Part shown: positions 1 through 4,625 of the stretch, one piece after another
Position numbering within the stretch: position 1 is the first letter of the stretch
How the letters are laid out: each line of letters begins with the position of its first letter
Assembly (NCBI GenBank): GCA_020056895.1
Contig: JAGVGV010000036.1
Coordinates: 1 to 5,363 of the forward strand
DNA: 5,363 nucleotides
Source of the DNA: Deltaproteobacteria bacterium
Lineage (GTDB): Bacteria; Desulfobacterota; Desulfarculia; Adiutricales; JAGVGV01
Direction of reading: 5' to 3'
Notes under the pieces: model-generated
What the model saw: the letters and a program-made list of their open reading frames with translations, nothing else
What the model was told of the DNA's origin: nothing
Databases searched by the model: none
Translations under genes and position numbers: made by a program

Positions 1-352
1 CGGTGAACCAGTCCGCCAGGATGGGGGACTTTTTGTTCGTGAAAATTTTGGAAAGGGGAAAATCCTTCTTTTCCGATCCGCAAGGACTCACGTTTATCGA
101 CACCAGGTACAAAGAGCCGTTTTCGATCTTCCACGTGCCCTGGTATCCCCGCCAACTGGCCGTGCAATACTGGCCGCCGGGAATGAATTCCGGCCTTGGA
201 TTCTTTTGGGAAAAATAGTATTCCAACGGTTCGCTGAAAATCACCATTTTTTCGCCCTTGTAAAGGAGAATTTCGCCGATCTGGCCGGTGGACCAAGCCA
301 GGGACGGGGCCAGAACCGCCAGGGCCAGCAGCCCCATCAACGCTTTTTTCAT
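1..352 (-). CDS. Small exported protein of unknown function, cut by the left edge
   Basis: The reading frame starts at ATG 352-350 and stays open to the window edge, giving 117 residues with no stop. AAGGAGG at 364-358 lies 5 bases upstream, which fixes the start. The N-terminus is a standard Sec signal peptide: MKK, a hydrophobic stretch to about residue 15, then a likely signal peptidase I site after SLA (residues 17-19). The mature part is rich in aromatic residues and likely beta-stranded. It has two cysteines (C63 in QYCTASWRGYQGTW, C91 in SPCGSEKK) that could form a disulfide outside the cytoplasm. The visible end, ILADWFT, and the CWRGY-like core resemble a family of uncharacterised small proteobacterial proteins I recall only loosely, so I assign no function. 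It follows the flavodoxin-like gene after 60 bases on the same strand and is probably co-transcribed with it. The gene is real with high likelihood; its role is unknown. Confidence 0.85.
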   Translation of the reverse strand, partial: MKKALMGLLALAVLAPSLAWSTGQIGEILLYKGEKMVIFSEPLEYYFSQKNPRPEFIPGGQYCTASWRGYQGTWKIENGSLYLVSINVSPCGSEKKDFPLSKIFTNKKSPILADWFT

Positions 353-412
353 GCCTGCCTCCTTACGATGTTCCGATCCGGGATGCTCGCGAACGGCCCG
401 GCGGCCCGAAGG

Positions 413-874
413 TCAATAGATGTTCAGATCGCAGCCGGCGGCCAAGGTTTGTCCGAGTTCGCGGCATTTTTCCAAAATGTCCGGCGTAATCTCCCCTTTG
501 GCCACCACGGGTTCGTATACCTTTTTCAGCGGATACCCCAGAGCGATCCGCTCGACGGCCCGGACCGCCCCCGATCCATCGTTGCCGGCGCTCACGAACA
601 GGGCGTACGGCTTGCGGAACACGTCCTTCCGGCCCCGGGCCGCTTCGTACGTGCGGTCGAAAAAATCCTTTACCCGGCCGGCCATGTATCCGAAATATTC
701 GGGCGAACCGATAATCAGACCGCTGGCGGCCGATAGATCGTCCAGGCCGGCGTCTTCGGCCCGGAGCAGCCGGACGTCGACTCCTTCTTGAGCCCGGACG
801 CCTTCGGCCACGGCTTCGGCCATGCGGCGGGTGTTCCCCCCTTGAGAATGATATACGATCAGGACGGTGGTCAT
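413..874 (-). CDS. Flavodoxin-fold FMN protein, probable NAD(P)H-dependent oxidoreductase (short WrbA-like)
   Basis: This is a 153-residue single-domain flavodoxin-like protein, expected to bind FMN in the cytoplasm and transfer electrons, perhaps to quinones. The beta1-loop-alpha1 segment LIVYHSQGGNTRRMAEAV (residues 5-22) fits the flavodoxin signature, with S10, G12 and T15 in the FMN phosphate loop. The second FMN loop is GSPEYFGYMAG (56-66), followed by VKDFFDRTY; this is closer to WrbA and NADPH-dependent FMN reductases than to electron-carrier flavodoxins. The third loop is FVSAGNDGSGAVRA (93-106). At 153 residues it is clearly shorter than E. coli WrbA (about 198), so I do not use that symbol. 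The ATG at 874-872 has GGGGAG at 886-881, 6 bases upstream. It lies upstream of the exported protein as the first gene of a likely two-gene transcript, and divergent from the gene at 1143. The fold is near certain; the electron donor and acceptor are not known from sequence. Confidence 0.93.
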   Translation of the reverse strand: MTTVLIVYHSQGGNTRRMAEAVAEGVRAQEGVDVRLLRAEDAGLDDLSAASGLIIGSPEYFGYMAGRVKDFFDRTYEAARGRKDVFRKPYALFVSAGNDGSGAVRAVERIALGYPLKKVYEPVVAKGEITPDILEKCRELGQTLAAGCDLNIY

Positions 875-1142
875 GGTTTACTCCCCGTTCTTTGGCGATG
901 CCGGCGTCGGGTCCGACCGGCCCGGCCCGATCCGGCGTCCATGCCATCCTTTTTATCTCAAAACCGGGGGCCATGCCAAACCCCATCAAGGTTGGCGGGC
1001 GGAAAACGGCCGGGGAAGAATGTTGGGAACCAGGACCGGCGGGGCTCTTGCCTTTCATCGGGCCGGGAGGATAGGCTTGGGATGGAAGCCACGAAAAAAG
1101 CAGGCGGTTTCCGGCGCGAACGAACGATCCGGGGGGAAGACC
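875..1142. other. Divergent intergenic region between the flavodoxin-like gene and the membrane-anchored protein gene
   Basis: These 268 bases must carry the start signals for both flanking genes, but no strong sigma-70 promoter is visible. Toward the flavodoxin-like gene there is a GATAAA at 957-952 with only a poor -35 match 17 bases upstream (TTTGGC, 980-975). Toward the gene at 1143 there is TTGCCT (1048-1053), 16 bases, then GATAGG (1070-1075), also weak. The Shine-Dalgarno for the plus-strand gene is GGGGGGAAG at 1131-1139. Open frames crossing this region have proline, arginine and glycine-rich translations and no start signals, so I see no gene here. Confidence 0.6.
900..936 (-). repeat. 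GC-rich imperfect hairpin in the putative leader of the flavodoxin-like gene
   Basis: On the plus strand, GCCGGCGTCGGG (900-911) can pair with CCCGATCCGGC (926-936), giving about 10 pairs with a one-base bulge and a mismatch around a 14-base loop. It lies 26-62 bases upstream of the flavodoxin-like ATG. No T-run follows, so it is not an intrinsic terminator. In DNA this rich in CCGG words such a structure can occur by chance. Confidence 0.3.
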
Positions 1143-1640
1143 ATGAAACCGGCGTACAAGGCGGCGTTTGGGGTGTTGGCGGCGGGGTTGATCCTCATCA
1201 TTTACGGCCTGACCACCTATTTTTCCGATCCCGTCCGGACCGACCTACTGAACTACGTCAATGAGGGCCTGTCCCGGATCCGGGTTCTGGACCAGGAGGC
1301 CGACCGCCGCCTGACCACGCTGGTCCGGTCCGTCCGGGAGCCCGGGGCCGTGGCCGAAGGGCTGGAAACCGAAGTGATCCCGGCCTATGAACAGCTTCGC
1401 CGGACCCTGGACGAGATCCGGCCCATAACCCCCGATGTTCAAAAAGTGCATGAAATATACGTTCAAGCCGTGGACCTGCAGGTGGAAGGGCTGAGGTTGT
1501 GGCTCGACGCCGCGAAAAGCGGGAACGCCGCCCGGTCGGCCGAAGGCCAGCAACTCAGGGTGCAAGGGTTCAACAAAACGCATGTTTTTCGGAACGAACT
1601 GACCACGCTGGCCCGGGAGCACGAAGTTTATCTACAATGA
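1143..1640 (+). CDS. Membrane-anchored extracytoplasmic helical protein, family not recognised
   Basis: This gene encodes 165 residues. I chose ATG 1143 because GGGGGGAAG (1131-1139) ends 3 bases before it and because the hydrophobic N-terminus begins here; the open frame extends further upstream but into non-coding-looking sequence. Residues about 8-27 (FGVLAAGLILIIYGLTTYF region) form one transmembrane segment preceded by K3 and K6, predicting an N-in anchor with the rest outside the cytoplasm. The remaining ~135 residues look almost wholly helical, with heptad-like stretches (GLSRIRVLDQEADRRLTTLV; PAYEQLRRTLDEI; a segment near HEIYVQAVDLQVEGLRLWLD). That would suit a small helical bundle. 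There is no cysteine, no second membrane segment and no catalytic motif. It is convergent with the histidine kinase gene, with 45 bases between the stop codons. A periplasmic sensor or structural role is possible, but I infer this from shape only. Confidence 0.87.
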   Translation: MKPAYKAAFGVLAAGLILIIYGLTTYFSDPVRTDLLNYVNEGLSRIRVLDQEADRRLTTLVRSVREPGAVAEGLETEVIPAYEQLRRTLDEIRPITPDVQKVHEIYVQAVDLQVEGLRLWLDAAKSGNAARSAEGQQLRVQGFNKTHVFRNELTTLAREHEVYLQ

Positions 1641-1685
1641 CCCGAGGCTTTCTCCGGTATGGGTCGGCCTACGAGCGGGTTACGG

Positions 1686-4070
1686 TCAGGAAAGGCTGGG
1701 GTCCGTTTTCAGGGGCAGGTGGAAAACGAAGCAAGTGCGGCCGTCCTCCTCGGCGCGGTGTTCCAGGGCGCCGTCGTGTCGCCGGATAATCCCAAAGGAC
1801 GTATACAGGCCCAGTCCGGGGGCGTGTTCGGCCGAACGGGTGGTGAAGAAGGGATCGAACAGCCGGGACCGGATTTCCAGGGGGACGCCCGGGCCGTTAT
1901 CGCTGACGCTCACTTCGGCCTGAGTATCCAGCCGCAGAGTACGCACCCGGATCACCGGCCGGGCCCCCGGCGGCCGAGTCCCTTCCGCGCAGGCCTGAAT
2001 GGAATTCCGGACCAGGCTGAGCACCACCTGCTGGATCAGAGCGCCGTCGCACGGGACTTCGCCCAGATCGGGATCGAAGTATTTTTCCACAAGCAGTTCC
2101 ACTCCGGGACGAGATTGGGAGGGGCCGGTGGGGGTAAGGGCCAGGGCCAACGCCCGATGAACGACTTCGTTCAGGTCATGGGGTGTAATCAGAATGCTGG
2201 CCTGACCGGTAAAATCCATCAGATTGGAAACGATCCTGGCGGCCCGGCGGCCGGCGTCCACGATCCCCTGGAGGAATTCCGGCACCTTGGCCTCGGCCAG
2301 GTACTGGTTCCAGCGTTCCATGATGTCGTCGTCCAGGCCCCGAGCTCTGGCCAGCGCCTTGGTTTTGGGATCGGCCGGGTTCAGCCGGCGGGTCAACATC
2401 TGGGTTCCCTGGAGAATGCCGGCCAGCGGGTTGTTGATTTCGTGAGCCACTCCGGCGGCCAACCGTCCGATGGTGGCCAATTTTTCGGTCTGGACCAGAG
2501 CCTGTTCCATGCGGGTTCGTTCGGTAACGTCTTCGTACGTTACCAATTGGCGGCCATCCTCCAAGGCGACCGGCCGAAAATGAATGGCTTTAAAAGTTCC
2601 ATCGCGGCAGGCGACTTCGAGCGTTCTCGGCCGGGACTGCCCTCGGGGCGCATCTTCAAGGTCTTTTTTCCATGTGGCGATCAACCGGCGGCGGATCTCG
2701 GGATCGGGGAACGCCCGGCGGAACCATTCCCTGCCATTGGGGATTTCACTGAAACGGTACCCGAAAATCTGGGTGAAGCGGGGGTTGACGTATTCGTACC
2801 GGCCACCATCCGGGCCGATAAGAGCCACGCCCAATGGGGATTCCTCGACGAGCACGCGGAACCGTTCCCGTTCCAATCGAAGCGTTTCCTCGGCCTTGCG
2901 GCGGGCGGTGATATCCCGGCTGACACCCAGTATTTCCCGTACCCGGCCCATTTCATCCAGTATCGGCCGGGTTTTGACTTCGGCCCAGACGGTTGAACCA
3001 TCTTTTCGATACAGTTCCAACTCCACGGTGACCGCGTGGCTGGGGTCCACATCGCCCCGTTCGAACCGGGGGATTTCTTCGGCCAGCATCAGGGCGGCTC
3101 GTTCGACCGAAGCCGGCGTCATCACCTGGTCGAAGGGAAGGCTCATGACCTCCTCGGGAGTGAACCCCACCATTTGTTCCGCATAAGGGCTGCAGTAGGT
3201 GAAGGCCAGGGTGGCCGGGTCCAGAGTCCAGATGGTATCGCTGATGTTATCCGCCAGCAGCCGGTACCGTTCTTCGCTCCGCCTAAGGGTTTCTTCGGCC
3301 TGAACTCGGGCCGAAATATCCATCAGCGTCCCTTGAATGACGGGCTCGCCCAGGAAGGGATCGTCCACCAGCCGCATGTTGAGGGCCACGTGGATCACCC
3401 GGACGTCCTTCCGCTTCATCCGGATTTCCCACCCGGTCACCTGTTGGGCTTGATGGATCTGATCCAGAAGGCGGGTCCGGTCGCCGGGCCGGTCGTAAAA
3501 TTCCGTTACCGGACGGCTCATGATCTCCTGGCGGGACTCGTACCCTAAAATCTGGACCAGGGTCTGGTTGCATTCGATCAACCGGCCGCCCAGAGTGGAT
3601 CGGTACACCCCGGCCATATTCTGATCGAACAACAATTGGTACTGATTTTGGGTCGAAACGCAATCCGGAGCGGAAGGCTGGCGGGCCGGGCGGCGAGTCC
3701 GAACCAGCCAGCCGGCGGGTTGGTTTTCATCGTTGTGGATGATCGACAGAGTCAGGTGGAACGGCTCCGAGCCCGAATCCGGGCCGGACGGACGGACTGG
3801 AGCATCGAAAAAGCCCTGGTTCCGGGCCTCGTTCCAAGGGTGATGGAACCAGGGAACACGGGCAAGACTCGCGGCCCCCGGACCTCGGTCTGCGGCCGCG
3901 ACCGGCGCCAGAGTTTGAAAGGCGGCGTTGGCGAACAAAATCCTGCCTTCGGGGTCCAACAGAGCGGTCCCTTCCGGAGATTGTTCCAAACCCCGCCGCA
4001 ACAGATCGTCCACGGCGGCTTCCGTGTCCGGCGCACTCGGGTTGGACGTCCTTTGTTCCGCCTTCACCAC
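1686..4070 (-). CDS. Soluble sensor histidine kinase with four PAS domains
   Basis: This gene encodes 794 residues with no transmembrane segment, so it is expected to act in the cytoplasm. In order: PAS1 about 27-125 (degenerate), PAS2 142-258, PAS3 266-396, PAS4 402-520, HisKA 521-624 and an HATPase_c domain about 670-788. The H-box is GVAHEINNPLAG with phosphoacceptor H543 and adjacent E544, of the NtrB/HPK4-like HEINNPL type. The N-box is VRNSIQA (N689), the G1 box is SDNGPGVP (D724, G726, G728), the F-box is FDPFFTTR (738-745) and the G2 box is GLGLYTS (752-758). All residues needed for autophosphorylation appear present. An insert of roughly 15-20 residues separates the two HisKA helices. 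No LOV cysteine motif or haem motif stands out, so the PAS ligands are unknown. No receiver domain or neighbouring response regulator is visible, so it is an orphan within this window. The start is a GTG (4070), immediately followed by a second GTG; see the separate note. The function class is near certain; the signal and partner are unknown. Confidence 0.95.
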   Translation of the reverse strand: MVKAEQRTSNPSAPDTEAAVDDLLRRGLEQSPEGTALLDPEGRILFANAAFQTLAPVAAADRGPGAASLARVPWFHHPWNEARNQGFFDAPVRPSGPDSGSEPFHLTLSIIHNDENQPAGWLVRTRRPARQPSAPDCVSTQNQYQLLFDQNMAGVYRSTLGGRLIECNQTLVQILGYESRQEIMSRPVTEFYDRPGDRTRLLDQIHQAQQVTGWEIRMKRKDVRVIHVALNMRLVDDPFLGEPVIQGTLMDISARVQAEETLRRSEERYRLLADNISDTIWTLDPATLAFTYCSPYAEQMVGFTPEEVMSLPFDQVMTPASVERAALMLAEEIPRFERGDVDPSHAVTVELELYRKDGSTVWAEVKTRPILDEMGRVREILGVSRDITARRKAEETLRLERERFRVLVEESPLGVALIGPDGGRYEYVNPRFTQIFGYRFSEIPNGREWFRRAFPDPEIRRRLIATWKKDLEDAPRGQSRPRTLEVACRDGTFKAIHFRPVALEDGRQLVTYEDVTERTRMEQALVQTEKLATIGRLAAGVAHEINNPLAGILQGTQMLTRRLNPADPKTKALARARGLDDDIMERWNQYLAEAKVPEFLQGIVDAGRRAARIVSNLMDFTGQASILITPHDLNEVVHRALALALTPTGPSQSRPGVELLVEKYFDPDLGEVPCDGALIQQVVLSLVRNSIQACAEGTRPPGARPVIRVRTLRLDTQAEVSVSDNGPGVPLEIRSRLFDPFFTTRSAEHAPGLGLYTSFGIIRRHDGALEHRAEEDGRTCFVFHLPLKTDPSLS

Positions 4071-4088
4071 GTTTTTTTTGGGCCTCTT
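4068..4088 (-). promoter_or_regulatory. Ambiguous start region of the histidine kinase (weak, distant Shine-Dalgarno and A8 tract)
   Basis: The longest frame starts at GTG 4070-4068, followed at once by another GTG. The nearest purine-rich element, AAGAGG (4088-4083), ends 12 bases upstream, which is long, and the gap contains a run of eight A (4079-4072). An alternative GTG at 4013-4011 (residue 20) has GGAAG at 4023-4019, with an ideal 5-base spacing. Starting there would remove 19 polar residues and leave PAS1 nearly intact. I keep the longer start as the default, but the choice is open. Confidence 0.4.
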
Positions 4089-4140
4089 AATCCGAAAATA
4101 ATCAATGGGAACTTCAGGCCATGGACCGGGTTCCCTGGTC

Positions 4141-4178
4141 CCTCAATCAAATATAGAACGCTAGGCGCGGCCTCAATC
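4141..4178. repeat. Direct repeat CCTCAATC, two copies exactly 30 bases apart
   Basis: CCTCAATC occurs at 4141-4148 and again at 4171-4178; read toward the kinase it is GATTGAGG. The start-to-start distance of 30 bases is close to three helical turns, so both copies would face the same side of the DNA. They bracket a short AT-rich stretch that holds the best minus-strand -10 candidate. This is the arrangement of a paired activator or repressor site, but the repeat is short and its role is an inference. Confidence 0.4.
4150..4176 (-). promoter_or_regulatory. Candidate promoter for the histidine kinase
   Basis: On the minus strand TTGAGG (4176-4171) resembles a -35 box, and TATATT (4155-4150) matches the sigma-70 -10 box at five of six bases. 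The spacer is 15 bases, shorter than the preferred 17. It lies about 80 bases upstream of the GTG start. The -35-like box is part of one copy of the CCTCAATC direct repeat, so a regulator bound there would overlap the promoter. Confidence 0.35.
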
Positions 4179-4192
4179 CCGTTCACCCGGCC

Positions 4193-4212
4193 CGGGAACG
4201 CCCCCATTCCCG
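4193..4212. repeat. Short inverted repeat CGGGAA / TTCCCG upstream of the kinase
   Basis: CGGGAA (4193-4198) and TTCCCG (4207-4212) are perfect 6-base arms around an 8-base C-rich centre. It sits just upstream of the candidate kinase promoter. The size fits either a small operator or a chance palindrome. There is no following T-run, so it is not a terminator. Confidence 0.3.
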
Positions 4213-4338
4213 AGTCTAGGGGTGATCTTCGCGAACCAAAAAAAGAACGGATTCCTTCCTAACCCCCCATCCGCCCCCCACGACCGATGATCGAACCATC
4301 GCGAACCGGGCTATGGGTCCGCCGGGTCTCCCCGTTCA

Positions 4339-4391
4339 TTGAATCGGATCATTAGCGCAACTGATGATGATGCATTTAAAATACCCAATGC
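4339..4391 (+). promoter_or_regulatory. AT-rich island with weak promoter-like boxes upstream of lon
   Basis: This patch is clearly richer in A and T than its surroundings. TTGAAT (4339-4344), 18 bases, then GATGAT (4363-4368) matches sigma-70 boxes at four of six positions each. A second -10-like word, TAAAAT (4377-4382), lies between the arms of GCATT (4372-4376) and AATGC (4387-4391). If active, it would give lon a leader of more than 200 bases that includes the inverted repeats at 4449-4548. The match is weak and no experiment is implied. Confidence 0.25.
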
Positions 4392-4448
4392 CCCCGGTTC
4401 CGGCAAGGGGTGCGCCGAATTATTGGGAAAAAGAATCGGGAAAGCCAA

Positions 4449-4492
4449 CGGCGGTTTTCATCCAAAAACGACCGCCGGATGGACCGATCCGG
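4449..4492 (+). repeat. Two overlapping, mutually exclusive hairpins upstream of lon
   Basis: CGGCGGT (4449-4455) pairs perfectly with ACCGCCG (4471-4477) across a 15-base loop. CCGGAT (4475-4480) pairs perfectly with ATCCGG (4487-4492) across a 6-base loop. Both stems use bases 4475-4477, so they cannot be fully formed together. In RNA this layout could serve as an alternative-structure leader, but only if transcription begins upstream of 4449. In DNA the arms could equally be protein sites or chance. Confidence 0.35.
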
Positions 4493-4509
4493 TTCCTTCC
4501 GGGCAAAAT

Positions 4510-4548
4510 CATCGCCCTTTCCACGCCTTGACAGGCCCCCGGGCGATG
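4510..4548. repeat. Inverted repeat CATCGCCC / GGGCGATG flanking a TTGACA box
   Basis: CATCGCCC (4510-4517) and GGGCGATG (4541-4548) are perfect 8-base inverted arms. Their start-to-start spacing of 31 bases is about three helical turns. A perfect sigma-70 -35 hexamer, TTGACA (4528-4533), lies between them. The geometry is that of a dimeric regulator contacting both sides of a promoter's -35 region. The arms do not match CIRCE, and the regulator is unknown. Confidence 0.45.
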
Positions 4549-4556
4549 CTTACTCA
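4528..4556 (+). promoter_or_regulatory. Candidate lon promoter (perfect -35, poor -10)
   Basis: TTGACA at 4528-4533 is an exact -35 consensus. At the preferred 17-base spacing the -10 position reads TACTCA (4551-4556), which matches TATAAT only at the first two bases. An initiation point near 4563 would give a leader of about 60 bases before the lon ATG. A good -35 with a poor -10 could mean activator dependence or a different sigma factor, or that the -35 match is accidental. Confidence 0.4.
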
Positions 4557-4607
4557 ACATTTGATGGCGTCCGGGCCGCGTGGCCCAGCGTCCCGCCCGG
4601 TTCGGCC

Positions 4608-4616
4608 AGGAAAGGA
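4608..4616 (+). promoter_or_regulatory. Ribosome binding site of lon
   Basis: AGGAAAGGA ends 9 bases before ATG 4626. This supports that ATG over the ATG at 4616-4618, which is in another frame and lies inside the purine-rich element itself. Confidence 0.75.
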
Positions 4617-4625
4617 TGAACGATC

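Larger units (their letters stand above)
4071..4625. other. Long divergent intergenic region between the kinase gene and lon
   Basis: These 555 bases contain no credible gene. Several open frames cross them, but none combines a start signal with a protein-like composition. The region is patchier in composition than the genes. It has AT-rich islands (about 4088-4111, 4143-4156 and 4338-4386), C-runs at 4263-4268 and 4274-4279, and a concentration of short direct and inverted repeats, listed separately. Such length and repeat content would suit promoters, operators or a leader for lon, whose expression is often stress-controlled. I found no CIRCE element, no clear sigma-32 promoter and no tRNA. 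A small non-coding RNA cannot be excluded by eye. Confidence 0.7.

Noticed and set aside
963..983. Sigma-54-like -24 element TGGCATGG on the minus strand upstream of the flavodoxin-like gene
   Set aside because: The -24 half fits well, but the expected -12 position reads CGGTT rather than TTGCA, lacking the essential GC. A promoter call is not supported.
363..1058. Minus-strand frame of 231 codons overlapping the flavodoxin-like gene
   Set aside because: It is a different frame of the same strand, arginine, glycine and proline-rich, with no motif. The flavodoxin frame has the FMN-loop signature and a ribosome binding site.
1641..1685. Possible bidirectional terminator between the convergent genes
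   Set aside because: The 45 bases show no clear GC-rich hairpin and no T-run on either strand.
1659..2996. Long plus-strand frame of 445 codons opposite the kinase
   Set aside because: It lies wholly antisense to a kinase with intact catalytic motifs. Its glycine, proline and glutamine-rich product is typical of the shadow of a GC-rich gene.
4072..4079. Run of eight T on the plus strand as an intrinsic terminator
   Set aside because: No stable GC-rich stem precedes it on the plus strand, and no plus-strand gene ends there.
4238..4244. Run of seven T on the minus strand (A7 on plus) as a terminator
   Set aside because: The bases upstream on the minus strand offer only a four-pair stem with a large loop, and no minus-strand gene lies upstream.
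4229..4307. Direct repeat TCGCGAACC at 4229-4237 and 4299-4307
   Set aside because: A single 9-base repeat at 70-base spacing is close to chance expectation in a region of this size, and it is not positioned at a promoter.
4527..4558. Possible HspR-type HAIR operator (CTTGA... ACTCAA) upstream of lon
   Set aside because: The half-sites are imperfect (CTTGACA, ACTCAAC) and 18 bases apart instead of the 7 of the HAIR consensus.
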